This document shows, piece after piece, positions 1 through 11,819 of a DNA stretch of 64,000 bases. Both the position numbers and the translations under genes were made by a program. The stretch is from Bipolaris cookei (Eukaryota > Ascomycota > Dothideomycetes > Pleosporales > Pleosporaceae). The stretch spans positions 1-64,000 of the forward strand of contig NRSV01000086.1 in NCBI GenBank assembly GCA_002286855.1. Direction: 5' to 3'. Position 1 is the stretch's first letter, and each line of letters starts with the position of its first letter. Under the pieces are notes generated by a model. The model saw nothing but the letters and a program-made list of their open reading frames with translations, did not search any database and was not told the origin of the DNA.

Positions 1-30
1 TTTTTTTTTTTTGGGGGGGGGGGGGGGGGG
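1..30. repeat. Homopolymer run T12-G18
   Basis: Twelve T are followed directly by eighteen G at the window edge, then ordinary sequence begins. A long G run next to a T run is rare in fungal genomes and resembles a sequencing or contig-end artefact. A real homopolymer is the alternative. Confidence 0.8.
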
Positions 31-616
31 AGTAACTCAGCAGGTTCGAATATTGTCACAACAACTGTAATGCCAAACATTATGTATGCTTATACCCATC
101 ACACCTCTATATACACTGCCATCTTTTTTTTTGAAATGCAACTCAAGACCCTCTCGTTTTCCTCCGCCTATGCCACTTCCTACGTGAACGAATGCGAACA
201 ATATCTCGCATCGCAATCAACATACGCAACCACATATTCGTACGCACACGTAAGCTCCGCCACTTTATCTTGGTCTCCGGACACTTTTCTTCTGTCAGAT
301 TATAATAGGTTATCAAGGATAGTGAATTGCTTGAGAAAGTGGATTTGTATTGATCTGATCTTGTTCTTGTGGAGACGCATGTAGCGTCTCCTGGAGTGAG
401 ATATAACTACTTAGTCATGTGACGTGAGACAACGCCCTCCTGTTCCAGCTTTAGCTGGGGTAGTCTTTGACGGCGACTTTTAATTGGCTGGACACAGAAT
501 CCGGGTGTTCCGGTCCACACCTGGATTCTGCGGCTTGGGCTGCTGTTATCTGACATCTTCCACTTGGCTCCCTGTTTTGTTCAAACCCGTCTTCGCTAAG
601 AAAATCTCGTCACTCC

Positions 617-648
<32 letters not shown>

Positions 649-1502
649 ATAAGAACACATCACATCAACTTCGTCCAAGTCAAGTGTCATAGTTGTCGTC
701 TTCAACATATCGGGGGCACGCGGTCAGTCGACATAATGAGATAGGAAGAGACGAGACGAGACGAGATGAAAAACAAAAGTGACATATAGCTGTACTATAC
801 CAACAACTACATTCCTGCATCTACCAATTTTCCGTTGTTATAAACAACGGGAAATGTAATAACGGCAAGGTTTCTGTGCCGGGAAAAAAAAAGAGTGTGA
901 GCCGATGCACACATGGTCGGGGTTTGAAATACGTAGCATGGACTCCTTCTACAAATAGGTAACCCTGCCGAGACTGATACCAACATATGATACCAAGAAC
1001 TTCAAAGAGACATCAAGTATCATAGTGAAGTCGAAACATTATAGTAAGAAGAGTAGGGTATATTCTGATTTTCGTCTACAAACAAAAAAAGAAGCGTGGG
1101 CAGCAAAAATAACTCATTATTTACCGTTCGGGCATTCATCTCATTCTTCCATCATTTTTTTTCTCTTTCATACTCATTCGCGTCTACAAGTGCACCGCTC
1201 ATACTTTCCCCACCATCACCACGTATCATTGTTGTGCGTTGTGACGTAGAAAAAGGAGCCGCTATGAGCGAGTCATTACCACATATCAAGGGCCAAAAAA
1301 AACATAAAAAAGACACAAACTCAGCAGTCTGAGAGTGGACCTCCTCCCACGCACAAGACACACACAGCTAGCCGCTTGGCTAGGGTTGCCAGTGCAGCAA
1401 AAGGGTATAATGCAAACCAACCAACCAACCTAATCCTATCCCGAATTCATTCCATCATTTGATTCCTTCGCGTTTCATTCTGATTAAAAAGTATCAAGAT
1501 AT
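31..1502. other. Intergenic left edge, no gene recognised
   Basis: No open frame here has protein-like composition. The stretch contains the T/G homopolymer, a short tandem ACGAG run near 746-765, poly-A tracts and a TA/TG microsatellite. The final few hundred bases are probably the 3' flank of the coiled-coil gene that ends at 1503 on the minus strand. Confidence 0.6.
617..648. repeat. (AT)11(GT)5 compound microsatellite
   Basis: Eleven AT units (617-638) pass directly into five GT units (639-648). It is a simple sequence repeat likely to vary in length between strains. Confidence 0.95.
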
Positions 1503-4500
1503 TTATTTCTTGCCCTTCTTCTTGTTCTTCTTCTTCTTGGAGCCGCTGGGTGTCTGTTCGCCATTCGCCTCGCCATCGTCATCCTTGTCATCTGGGTTAG
1601 GTGTCGAGGGAGTCTCAGGTTCCCTCGGGGAACCGGGTTCCGAGGGTACTTCGACTTCAGTCTCCTTGATGTCATCAGTAGCAGGGACATCGGCGGTTGC
1701 GGGCTCCGGCTCGGCTGCAGCGGGTGCCTCCTCCTTGACGGGCTCAGCTTCCTTAGCCTCAGCCTTCTCGACAACCTCAGCACTGGCCTTCTTGAGCTCC
1801 TCCTGAGCAGCCTTTGCCTTCTCGAGTTGCTCCTTGACAGATGCTAGCTCAGCCTTGACTTCGTCGTGCTCTTTCTTAAGGGTTTCCGAGTCGGATTGCA
1901 GGGCAGTAGTCTTCTCCTCGCTCTCCTTCAGGGTGGCCTGGACAGACTCGAGGGACTTCTTGGCATCGGCAGCTTCAGCCTGAGCGGCTTCGAGGTCCTT
2001 GGTGGCAGTCTCAGAGGCCTTGGTGGAATCGTCAAGCTTAGCCTGGAGGGTAGTGAGTTCAGACTCCTTGGCCTTGGCAGCTTCAACGGCAGATTCAAGC
2101 TCAGCAATCTTGGCGTCGTTGGCCTTGATTTTCTCTTCCAGCTCGTTCTTTTCGGCAGCCGACTTCTCAGCCGATGCCTTGAGGTCAGCAATCTCCGTCT
2201 CAAGAGCCTCTGCCTTGGAAGAACCCTCGGAAGCCTTTGCAGCGCTCTCCTTGGCCTCGGCCTCAGCCTGCTTGGATGCCTTGAGCTCCTCCTCCACAGC
2301 TTCCTTTGCCTTCTCTGCGGCAGCAAGATCTTTCTCAAGAGAAGAAACCTTTTCGTTGCCAGATGACTGTGCAGCCTCGAGAGCCTCAGAGTGCTCCGAC
2401 TCCTTAGCAGCAAGCTTAGCCTCAAGGTCAGCAACTTTACTAGCTTCAGCCTTGGCCTCGGCGAGTTCCTTCTCAAGTGCGGCAATCTTGTCATTGCTGG
2501 AGGATTCGGCAGCCTTGATGGATTCCGAGTGCTCAGCCTCCTTGGCCTCAAACTGGCTAGTCTTCTCCTTTAGGGATGCCTCTAGCTCGCTGATGGTACT
2601 GCGAAGGCTCTCAGTCTCCTGCTTGGATGATTCGGTAGCCTTGGTGGCCTCATCCTTTGCGGCGATGGCAGCCTCGAGATCAGCCTTGGCGGAAGCAAGT
2701 GCCTCATCCTTTTTGGTGGCAGCAGTCTCGAGATCAGCCTTTGCGGTCGTAGCAGCCTCAAGGTCGGCCTTTGCGGAAGCGATCGCCTCGTCCTTTGCGG
2801 CGGTGGCAGCCTCAAGGTCAGCCTTCGCGGAAGCAAGTTCCTTCTCCAGCTCAGCGACCTTGCCAGCATCAGCAGACTTGGACTCCAACTCGGTCTTTTG
2901 AGCGGTGAGGCTCTCTTGGGCCTCCTTCAGGCTAGCCTCCAACTCAGCAATCTTTGCGCTCGAAGACTCGGTAGACTTGGTAGTCTCATCCTTGGCAGCT
3001 TCGAGTTCAGATTCCTTAGCAGACAAGCTATCCTTAGCCTCCTTGAGCGAGGCCTCGAGGTCAGAGATGGTCTTTTGGAGACCTTCAGCATTACCCTTGG
3101 ATGACTCAACGGCTTTGCTTGCCTCTTCCTTCGCTGCGGTCAGCTCAGACTCCTTGGCAGCAAGGCTGTCCTGGACTTCCTTCAGCGAACCCTCAAGCTC
3201 AATGACCTTGGTGGCAGAAGCCTCAGAGGCCTTGCTAGTCTCTTCCTTCACAGCCTTCAACTCAGCCTCGAGCTTGGTGACCTTCTCGCGGAGCTCCTCA
3301 GTTTCCTTCTTGGCAGCGGCCGTCTGCTCGTCAGAAGAACCCTTGGTGCTCTCAATCTCAGCCTCGAGCTTGCTAACAGTGCTCTGGAGTCCAGCAACCT
3401 CCTCCTTGGCCGAGCCGATGGCCTTGGATGCATCACCCTTAGCGGTCTCAAGCTCAGCGTCCTTTGCGGAAAGGCTTTCCTGAGCCTCCTTGAGAGAAGC
3501 CTCGAGTTCAGCAATCTTAGCAGCAAGGGAGTCGACATTGCTCTTGGCCTCCTCAGCGGCCTTGACAGCGGCCTCCTTCTCGGAAGCAAGAGAAGATGAT
3601 GATGCCTCAAGTTCGGATGTCTTGGCAGCCAGGCTGTCTTGTGTTTCCTTCAACGACTTCTCGAGAGCAGAAACCTTCTCAGCAAGTTCCTCAGAGTCAC
3701 CCTTGGATAAGTCGGCGGACTTGAGTTTCTCCTGCAAATCGCTAATCTCATTGTTCAAGCTGTCAACCTCGGTTTTGGAAGACTCGGTAAGAGACGCAAC
3801 CTGCTCGGTGGCAGCAGCATGCTCCTTGGTCTTAGCCTCAAGGTCGGAAGCCTTTTGGTCAAGGGTGTCCTTGGCCTCCTTAAGAGAAGCTTGTAGCTCG
3901 GCAATGGTGCTGCGAAGACCTTCAGCCTCCACTTTGGCAGCCTTCTCTGCATCAGCGTCCTGGCTACCACGGGTAGCAAGCTCGTCGGAGAGCTTGCTAT
4001 GCGCGGCTTCGAGTTCAGCGTGCTTCGACTTGAGCTCCTCCAGTCCAGAGAGCTCTGACCTCAAGACGGCGACCTCGGCGGCAAGCTCCTCGATCTTTGT
4101 CTTCTGAGCGTCCCGGTCGGAAGCAAGAGCATCAAGCTCAGACTTGGCGACAGTGTCAGCATTCTTGTTCTTGAGCTCCTCGATAGTGGCGAGAGCCTCG
4201 GCAAGCTCTTTCTCAGAGCTGCTCTTTGCGGCGGTCGCCTCCTCCAACTGTGCCTTGACAGTAGCAAGCTCGGCCTCCTTAGCCTCAAGCTCTGCCGAGT
4301 TGTCAACAGGCTCGGAAGTGGCGGCGGCGACGGCGGCTGGCTGCTCGCTATCAATCTGAGCCTTGAGCTTCTCAATCTCTGCCTTGTATGACTCGATGGA
4401 CCTCTCGAGGTCGGAAACGGTGGCGCGGAGGGTCTCAACCTCCTTGTTCACGTCGGCAATCTTAGCCTTGAACTCGGTCTCGCATTCTTCGCGAACCGTG

Positions 4501-5747
4501 TTCCTCTCCTTGGCCTTGGCTTCGCGTACTTGCTGTACAACAACGCTAACCATGTGCTCCTCGAGTTCCTTTTTATCTTGCTGCAGCGTCTGCTCACGCG
4601 ACTCAAATTCCTTCTCGCGCTCCTTGTGATCCTCCTCTAGACTTCGCACATGCTCGTCTTGTGTGGCAGCAATGCGCTGTGCCTCGTCGAGATCACTTTC
4701 GGCACGGGCAAGCTTCTTCTTCAGCTTGGAGATTTGCGTCTCAAGGCTATCAGAATCATCTGGTGAAGGAGGTGATGGAGAGTCTGCTGATGGGGGAGAG
4801 CCGTAGGTCAGTATGTTGCTCGGAGGTAGTGTGTTTAGTGGAGACCCTCTTGCATGGAGGGAGATTGGATAGCGGGGAATCGCTGGAGAATGTGTTATTG
4901 GGCAGGTGGGGTGGGGGGGGAAGGGGACATATGCAGATTACGTACCGGCCTCGTCTTCACTGAGCCGTCTGGGCGCCTCGCGGGGCGTCTCAGGCGGGGT
5001 ATCTACGCCATTGTCGTAGTGCCTTACGTCTTCTTTGCTTGGTGGTGTAGCCTCGGTGGTGGTGACTGGGGGAGCAACGGGAGCGGGCACTGGAGCGCCC
5101 GCACCGAAGAAGTAGTTGTACGCCCTCTTCATACTGCTCGTTCGCTTGGGGATGCCGGGTCGGGTTGAGCTTATCGACTTGCGTCCGCGGCGGTCCTCTT
5201 GTTGGCTTCCTTCGGCAGTGACGGTGACGGGTACCAGAGGCTCTGTGTTCCTGTCCCTCCTGGTGCTCAAGGTTCGGGCTGGGAGGAGCCGTCTGCTAAA
5301 CTTCTGAGAGCCCGATTGGATATCGGCGAGGATCTGCTTCTGCTCTTTTGAAGAGACCCTGTGAGGTAGTGTTAGTGTGTTGATCTGATAGAAGAGAGGT
5401 AGGCAAGAAGTAACAAGCCAGTTGGCATGTGACAGTGGTGCAAGTCAACAACGGGAGTGGGGGTGGGGCAGCTTATGAAGGGAACCGAGAGAAAAAATAG
5501 TTGATGGGTTGATGGTGCGACAAAGAGGATCAAAGGGCATGGGTAGAGCTTCTTACCGAAAGCGGCTCGGATATGGGAAAAGGAAAACAAGTCTTTCGTG
5601 GTGCAGTCCACCGACTTGGGAAGCAGGCGGGTGGTGGTGAGGGGAAGGAGGGGGGTGTGAGAGAGGGAGGGGAGGAGGAGGAAGAGGGAAGGGCGTTGAC
5701 GGGGCAGCGACTCACTCATAGCTTTCTTTCCTGCCCCAGCTCGGCAT
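1503..5747 (-). CDS. Large coiled-coil protein with lysine-rich C-terminal tail
   Basis: The model has three exons, 5747-5716, 5358-4946 and 4786-1503, giving 1242 aa. The start is the ATG at 5747, in a 32-nt first exon (begins MPSWGRKESYE) with a GTGAGT donor. All junctions keep phase. After a basic, Ser/Pro-rich N-terminus (about 1-160), nearly the whole protein is Ala/Glu/Lys/Ser/Leu coiled coil. It contains degenerate repeats such as SLKEAQDSLAAKESEL and KADLEAATAAKDEA. The last about 100 residues are acidic and Pro-rich and end in a tail of alternating K and N. Similar proteins in Dothideomycetes are often labelled 'M protein repeat protein', a name based on low-complexity similarity. 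A structural or tethering role is inference; no catalytic domain is visible. The intron of 357 nt after exon 1 is unusually long for this window. It could hide another short exon. Confidence 0.85.
2640..2860 (-). repeat. Internal tandem coding repeat in the coiled-coil gene
   Basis: The stretch encodes several consecutive copies of a roughly 15-19 residue unit, with core ADLEAATAAKDEA and A/S/T substitutions. The DNA repeats a GCAGCCTCAAGGTCAGCCTT-like segment. It looks like recent local duplication inside an older degenerate heptad array. Confidence 0.7.
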
Positions 5748-8700
5748 GATTCACGCGCTTCTTGTACTATCAGTCGGTCGGGTTTGGTCGGGGTGGGCTT
5801 TTGATGAAGCGCCACTAGGACGGCAGATTTAGGGCAATCCAATCAAGGGAACGTCCGTCGACAAGAAAATTTTGTTGCCCTTTCTGAATGTGGGCGGGCC
5901 GTCAAGTCTCCTCACCGCACGGTACGAAATGGAGCTTTACTTATGTACAAGCACAGCAACACGTTGGATCCTGCATGCAAGCCCTGGTGGGCAGTCGGGC
6001 GCTAACAGTCGGCTACGAGGATGATACAGAGCAGGTGGGAGGGCAGAGCCAGTCATATACGGTGCTATCGCCCTTAGCAGCTGTGACACGGCCTTGACCT
6101 TCACACGCTTTAATGCGCGCCCAAAGCCGCCAGACACAAAAGCCCATGCCATGGCATGACGGGCGGTCACAGTCCGCGCGCGCCCGCCACCCACGCGGCT
6201 CCACCCCCTTGGTCTTTCTTACCGCCTCAACTAACAACCCTGCCACCACCACTACTGCTACCACCGCTGCCGCCGCCCCATCTTCAACAACGGGCCATTG
6301 ACCATTGACCATTGCCCATTGCCCATTGCCTATTGCCCATTGACGATGACAATGGTAAAGCCACGGACAGATGCTGCTGTCATCGTTTTTTGTTTCCTTG
6401 ATGGTCAATGAGTCTGCCTGAAGATCAAGATGCACCAGGACACCACCAGCCTTTTGTACTCGCCCCCGCCTCTCTTCCTCACCAGCACACCAAGTCTCCA
6501 CCACTGCTCGCGGGTACCCCCATACACCAATCACAGCTCTGCACGTCAGTACCACCACGTCGCGTCCAAGAACGACGTGCTTTGCACACCTTCGGACGAC
6601 TGACGACCTTTTCTCTCGCACGCGCGGTAGCCTGCACGACACACTCACTCGACTCGCACTCTCCCACTCTGCCCCTCCAACCCCTCCAATTGCCCCCCCT
6701 CCCCAAACTGTTGACCGAGCGCTCGCATCGCCCGCACAAGGCCCCAGCACGGACATGACGCGTGAAAATGTGACTCGGCATGATGCGAACGCCAATGGCC
6801 TGCAGGAACACACGGCCTTTTTTTTCTGTTGTACTTTTTTTCTGCTGGCTTGTGAGAACGAAGTACTGTTTCACTTCTGTTTGCCTGTTATCCTTTAAAA
6901 CATGTGAACATGTCCCCTCCTCTTTATTTTCTTTTTTTTCTAACGTAGCTCTGAGGTCCGCGGCAACTAAACAAGCCTGACAGCAGCACCCTGTATCATG
7001 CACCCGCGTCTACCTGCCAGCCAACCAAGCAAACAAAAGAACAGGGCTACGGGGCTTACTTCCCTCTTTTTTTCCCTCTTCCCTCGTTCAAATGACAGGA
7101 AGAGAAAAACTAAGCGGTCGATGCGTTGATGCGTTGTTCGGGTGATCCGCACCATCAGCATCATTTTTCCACTCGCCCAAAGCGCCCTAGCCTCGTCCTG
7201 TTGCACGCCTCGCCTCGCCCCCATGTAAGTATCACGCTCGTGATCGTCCTAACAGTCAAAGACAACTTTGCCTCGCCCAAAGTCCCAAAGCTTAATCCCC
7301 TCCCCTCCAACCAACCACCCTCATGCATAAAAAAAAGTAAATAAAACAACCCAAGTCAAATAGAAATACAATCAGGAAACCAAGACATCAAGACATGCAA
7401 ACAAAATCTATCTTCGTATCCCTCACCGCATCAAACGTGCATAGCACACCATCACAACCACCTTCCAAACACCAGTCGGCCTTTTTCCTTTTTTCTTGTC
7501 CCTCTTTCCCTCGCAAGATACCCTGCATATCCGCACCCGCCGCCTCGCCCGTTGAACAAGCGCCCCCCTCCCCCCCTTCCCCCGCGCCAACACCAACCCA
7601 GCCACTCACACACCCACCTCACTGCACTCTTCCCCCCTCCACCGCCTCTTTCTAATCGCACAAGATCGCCGCTTACATTTAGCACTATCGTTGACACGGC
7701 GGCTCAACACGACAAATAAACCCGCAAGAGAGAAACAAACCCGCGTAGTTCAAGTTACCTGGCCACCGGCGTACGTAGGCAAGTATAGGTAGGCGCCCCT
7801 CGACACCGCTAAGTTGGCAAGAGTGGGCTTGGCATCTGTAGACGGGATAGGCCGAGGGAAAAAAAAAGGTATGGATGGGAGAAATAATAGTAGTACCCGG
7901 CAGTTCTTAGTGGCTTTGGGGTTTAGTAGCCAGCCATCTCACGTGGGGGAAGGAAGCTTGAAAGGTAAGCAAGCCTCGTATCTGCCGTGGTAAGTAACCA
8001 CTCCCCGTGGATATTTAACTTATTCCTTGCATGTGATGTTTGTGTAATATAAACGTACTACGAACCACTATAATCATGCATGTTTACTAGTAACAAACTA
8101 CGCAATGCTCTTTCCCTGTTTGGAAATCAAGTGACAGAAACTCAATTTAAGCTTCAAAACGCCCTAAACTATGCTACCTAAACCTTGCTGGACCGTCCGT
8201 CATCGAGGAGGAATGGAGGGGGAAATAAACACACATACCCTATACAAACCAAGGAAACCCGCTAAAACACATCTTCACACGCCTAGGGGGGGAAGGGAAA
8301 GAGGGAAACAAAGAAACGCAAAATAGCTCCCTTCAAAAAGGCCCACTCGCTAAACCACTGTAATTGACGGCCAATGCACTCCCTCGACTCATGTCGACCG
8401 TTGACGCCTTGTGCGAGCTGCTGCTTATGCTACTGCAAGACCCGATCGCCAGCTCCGCCTGGCCGTGCTCGACTCAGTAGCAGGCTGCGCACCGCCGTCT
8501 TCAGAGGAGCAAACAGGCGGTGGAGCACCTCCACTTGCACACGTGGGAGCGCCACTGGGCGATCGCCCCGTCTGCGGTTGTGCGCCCTCAGACTGCGAAC
8601 GGCGGAGCAAGACGTGCAGCGAAGCCATTTGCCGGCCACATCCAGGGTCGACGACGGCCCTAGTCCTCGACATGATTTCTCGACTGAGGTGACTCTCGCC

Positions 8701-8844
8701 CCATGCATATCCGCCAGTCTCGCTCCGCCGGTTTCTTCTCGCCTCGCAGAAAACCTCTCTGCTCCTCCTTAAGTGATTGCGTCCTGTGTATGAAACAAAA
8801 AAGAGTGTCAGCTCAAATTGATAAACACAAACTGCTCATTAGAA
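5748..8844. other. 3.1-kb intergenic, CT-rich; promoter side of the coiled-coil gene
   Basis: No convincing gene is visible. The plus strand is strongly pyrimidine-rich (about 7150-7650) with low-complexity Pro/Ser/Thr pseudo-frames. A GC-rich patch at about 8400-8700 is open in several frames at once, but none resembles a protein. The left part must hold the promoter and 5' UTR of the coiled-coil gene; the right part holds the 3' end of the RING gene. A non-coding RNA cannot be excluded. Confidence 0.5.
6295..6343. repeat. Seven-copy 7-bp tandem repeat CCATTGM
   Basis: Seven consecutive 7-bp units: CCATTGA twice, CCATTGC three times, CTATTGC once, then CCATTGA. Only one unit departs from CCATTG(A/C). 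The element lies about 550 bp upstream of the coiled-coil gene start. Each unit contains CCATTG on the plus strand and CAATGG on the other. Confidence 0.9.
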
Positions 8845-10392
8845 CTAATGTGGAGATCCAAACAGACCCCTTCGTATCCGGTCGCTGATGCCACCATTGC
8901 CCGAGCCTGTATCTCTGTTATTAGACGAGTTGCCCTGGTTGGAGGATTGTGGACCTGGGGATGCTGCAGGCTCATTGTGGGGGTCAGTCGACGTGCCCAA
9001 ACCCGCAGTGAATGCACCAGGCATCTGGGATGTAGGATCCTCATGAACGCCCGATGAAGCAGGGTCGCCAGACTGGCCCTGACCACCCTTGGTGATGCCC
9101 TTTCGGCAATGCGGGCAGGTATCATGCTCTAGCAGCCATGCCGATATGCATGGGTGATGGAACCAATGCTTGCACGGCAACATTGTTACCTGTTCGCCGA
9201 TATTGACCTCGTCCATGCATATGCTGCATTCAGCCTTGTGCTCCTCGCCTAACATCTCCTCGGTAACTTCTTTCCGGGGTAGGGCGTCGATATCAGCTTG
9301 GGTGGCGGGGCCAGGCGCGTTGCTGGTTGCCGTCTGTTCCATGAGCTGAGAGACGATGCGGTCAAGGCCTTCTTGTGAATACACAAAGTCTCCCATGTTG
9401 CCAGTCCCAGGAACCATCATGCCCATTGCAGAGAACAAGCTGAGAATGGGGTTGCCCATGACCCGTTCTCCAGGGTCATGAGTGTTCTCTCCACTAAAAG
9501 AGCCCTGGGCTCCGCCTTGAGGAAAGCCATGGGCGTGAACGTGGCCAGGAGGTGCACCGAACGCGGCAAAGAGCCCCGTCATAACGCTATCCACCTTATT
9601 AGCAATTGCATCGTCATGGATCAGTATGCTTGCTTACTTTGTTAGCTCGTCCACAGGCTCGGCCCGCCCAGCGCCGTTTCCGCCGGGAGGAAAGAGACGA
9701 ACTCCGCCGTGATATGTGAATCTTCCCCCCCGGATCTGAGGGCCTCCTTCTGTACCTCCATTCTGTGATTCGTGGAAGGCAGACTGATTTTGATTGGTCC
9801 CTGGGCCAGAAAAGAGGCCCTCACCATGGCCTTGCCCCGGAGTCTGTTGCTGGCCCTGCGGTCGTAGGGCGGCGCCAGTCAAGCCGTTTAGCATGGCCAT
9901 GAAGCCGCCTATGGATCCTGGCGGCATACCCCCGTGAGGGGACACGGATCTAGTGACAGTAGCTTGTAGGTTGTAGCGTCCGGGTGCAGTCTGTACGAAT
10001 CGAATATTGCTAATGTCGTCCTCCTCTGGGTCGTCATTCTGCGACGAATTATGGTGCGGATTGCGAGGTTGACCTTGTCCAAAACCAGGTATGGAGTCAG
10101 AGTCGTCGCCGTCGTGTCCAAACATGTTACTGTCTCGGGGGTCATTGTTCTCTTCAATCTGTCCCGTATTAGCAAAAGTCGACCAATGTCCGCTTCATCT
10201 CGTGTGGTGAGTCGGAAGCTGGTTCTGACGGCCTCAACTCACGATCTCTGTGAAGTCTGAGCCGCATTCTGGGCATGACAGACCATGTTCATCCCGGTAC
10301 CATTCATCGGCGCACTCGTGACAAAACATCATGTCGCGGTGGCCAGGCCGCTGCGTTTGTGCTTGCGCATTCTCACCACTTGACTGATTCAT
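8845..10392 (-). CDS. RING-H2 E3 ubiquitin ligase, RNF115/RNF126 type
   Basis: Three exons, 10392-10243, 10158-9638 and 9586-8845, give 470 aa. Exon 1 carries an N-terminal zinc ribbon with two Cys pairs (FCHEC and SCPEC), as in the RNF115/RNF126 family. A Gly/Gln/Pro-rich disordered linker follows. Near residue 340 is a RING-H2 finger: CSIC, then CKHWFHHPC, then CPHC, with C-x2-C, C-x-H-x2-H-x2-C and C-x2-C spacing. It should transfer ubiquitin with an E2, and the zinc ribbon in this family binds ubiquitin. The second intron (9637-9587) was set by phase. Using the AG at 9596-9595 would shift the frame, whereas the AG just before 9586 restores it and has a GCTAAT branch point upstream. The end is Gly/Asn-rich. 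Confidence 0.88.
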
Positions 10393-11229
10393 GATAGCGT
10401 GCCTGTCGCGTAGGGTAATATATAGGGTGATAGGGCGTAGTCGAGAGTTTGATGCAAGTAATCCAGCCAGGAAGCAACGTTCTGGTAGCGGAGAGGCACA
10501 AACGTCGATCGGAAGCTACCGCCCAAGTCAATCAACTCGGAGCCCTGTCATGCGCCGTCGGCAGTTATGCTGTCTAAGTGGGGACGCCTTGCAGATGCAG
10601 ACAGGTACAGGGTATGACTTTGAAGTCCAGAAGCGCTGAATAGGTCGTAGATTGGCAGAGAAGAAATATCAAGAAGAAGCTTGCTGCGAGATTTGGCGAT
10701 TTGGTGCGGACGATGTCAGATGGAAATGACGTTGCTGTCGGGGATCCAACAAATGTCCCGCCGCGGGCGTCTAAGACGATCGGAACTCGTCTAACGGGCG
10801 CTTGAGGAAAACCGGATTTGAATGAGCGTAGTCGAGAGGTAAGAAGAAGCTCGGGTCGACTGGCGTAATGTTGTTCATAATGCGATTGATTGCCCGGTTG
10901 TGACTCTACAGTATATCTGTTCCATTGATTGTCCCTCGGGTTCTTTCGCGTTCCATTGGCTTCCAGCTTTGTCCACCCGCTGAAGCAGTCACATCCAGAC
11001 GAGGCAGCAGACGCAGACATCTGCCAGCATTCGTCCATGGTCACAGATGCGAATTACATGGTTTCTGTATTTACAAGTATTCAAATGCCGTGTTGTTTGA
11101 CCATCTTGGCCAGAGGTATAGAGCCCACCAACGCCTTTCCAAGTGTTTGTATCATCAACGCGCACGAATGCCCAACCTGCTACCGTTCCCCCGTCTTGAT
11201 CTTGACTGAGAAACGCGGTTGGTCATACT
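10393..11229. other. Intergenic: RING gene promoter and FIS1 3' flank
   Basis: This gap separates two same-strand genes. A 156-codon minus-strand open frame (11044-10574) has no recognisable composition and is probably 5' UTR or chance. No RNA gene was seen. Confidence 0.5.
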
Positions 11230-11819
11230 TCATGATCTGCGCGGGCCACCCCTTAGTAGCAAACTCCCCACTACGCCCGCAGCAACAACAATTCCTCCCA
11301 CAATCGCGGCGCCTACAAGCCCTTCCTTCGCAACCTTCTCGTCGATGAGACTCTTCAAGCTCCCAGCCTGCAAGTTTGCAGGCTCCAGCTCCAGCAAGAG
11401 CTCGTTGTATCGTCGGGCCTCAGCGTAATTGCCGAGCTTGTAATTGCCCAGAGCGAGGTAGTAGAGGCATTCGCGCCGACGCTCGCGCGAGTTACGAAAG
11501 ATCTCAGAGAGCAAGCGCACGCCCTCTTGTTGATCGGGACGAGAGGTTGACTTGATCAAGCCCTAAAGTATCATGAGCTTGGTTGTCGCATATGGCGTTG
11601 CGCACATGAGGTACAGCCGTTAGAGCGGGGAAGTCATACCCATGCGTAGTTGAACTTTGTCTGCAACCCAACATATTCGCCCTCTTTCTCATACTGTGCG
11701 CGAAGGACCTGCAGCTCTTCAGGCTTAAGTGGTGACTCTACGTCGGCAGCATCTAAGGGGAATGAGCGTTCGTCGGCCCAGAAATCGTTATCCCACTCAC
11801 ACGGTAATGACGGCGGCAT
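11230..11819 (-). CDS. FIS1: Mitochondrial/peroxisomal fission adaptor Fis1
   Basis: Three exons, 11819-11801 (19 nt), 11752-11640 and 11562-11230, give 154 aa. The N-terminus MPPSLPYAADVESPL is reached only by splicing a 48-nt intron (GTGAGT...TTAG); reading through would insert an unrelated acidic segment. The core has the Fis1 TPR-like motifs FNYAWGLIKS, RRRECLYYLALGNYKLGNY and LKSLIDEKV. A C-terminal membrane anchor (GAAIVGGIVVAAGVVGSLLL) precedes a short basic tail, as expected for a tail-anchored outer-membrane protein. Fis1 recruits the dynamin Dnm1 through adaptors. Its start faces SPC24 across a 407-bp shared promoter region. Confidence 0.96.

Noticed and set aside
1999..2901. 300-codon plus-strand open frame
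   Set aside because: It is antisense to the Ala/Glu/Lys coiled-coil gene. The Ala/Ser-rich translation is a shadow of its biased codons.
6013..6813. 266-codon minus-strand open frame upstream of the coiled-coil gene
   Set aside because: It runs through the CCATTG minisatellite and other low-complexity DNA, has no domain, and has no splice partner.
8374..8772. 132-codon plus frame and overlapping minus frames in a GC-rich patch
   Set aside because: Open in several frames at once with no protein-like pattern in any; kept only as a region to check.
9594..9596. Acceptor AG at 9596-9595 for the RING gene's second intron
   Set aside because: Joining 9638 to 9594 shifts the frame into an early stop; the acceptor ending at 9587 keeps the frame.
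10574..11044. 156-codon minus-strand frame between the RING gene and FIS1
   Set aside because: Composition is not protein-like and it lies where the RING gene promoter and leader should be.
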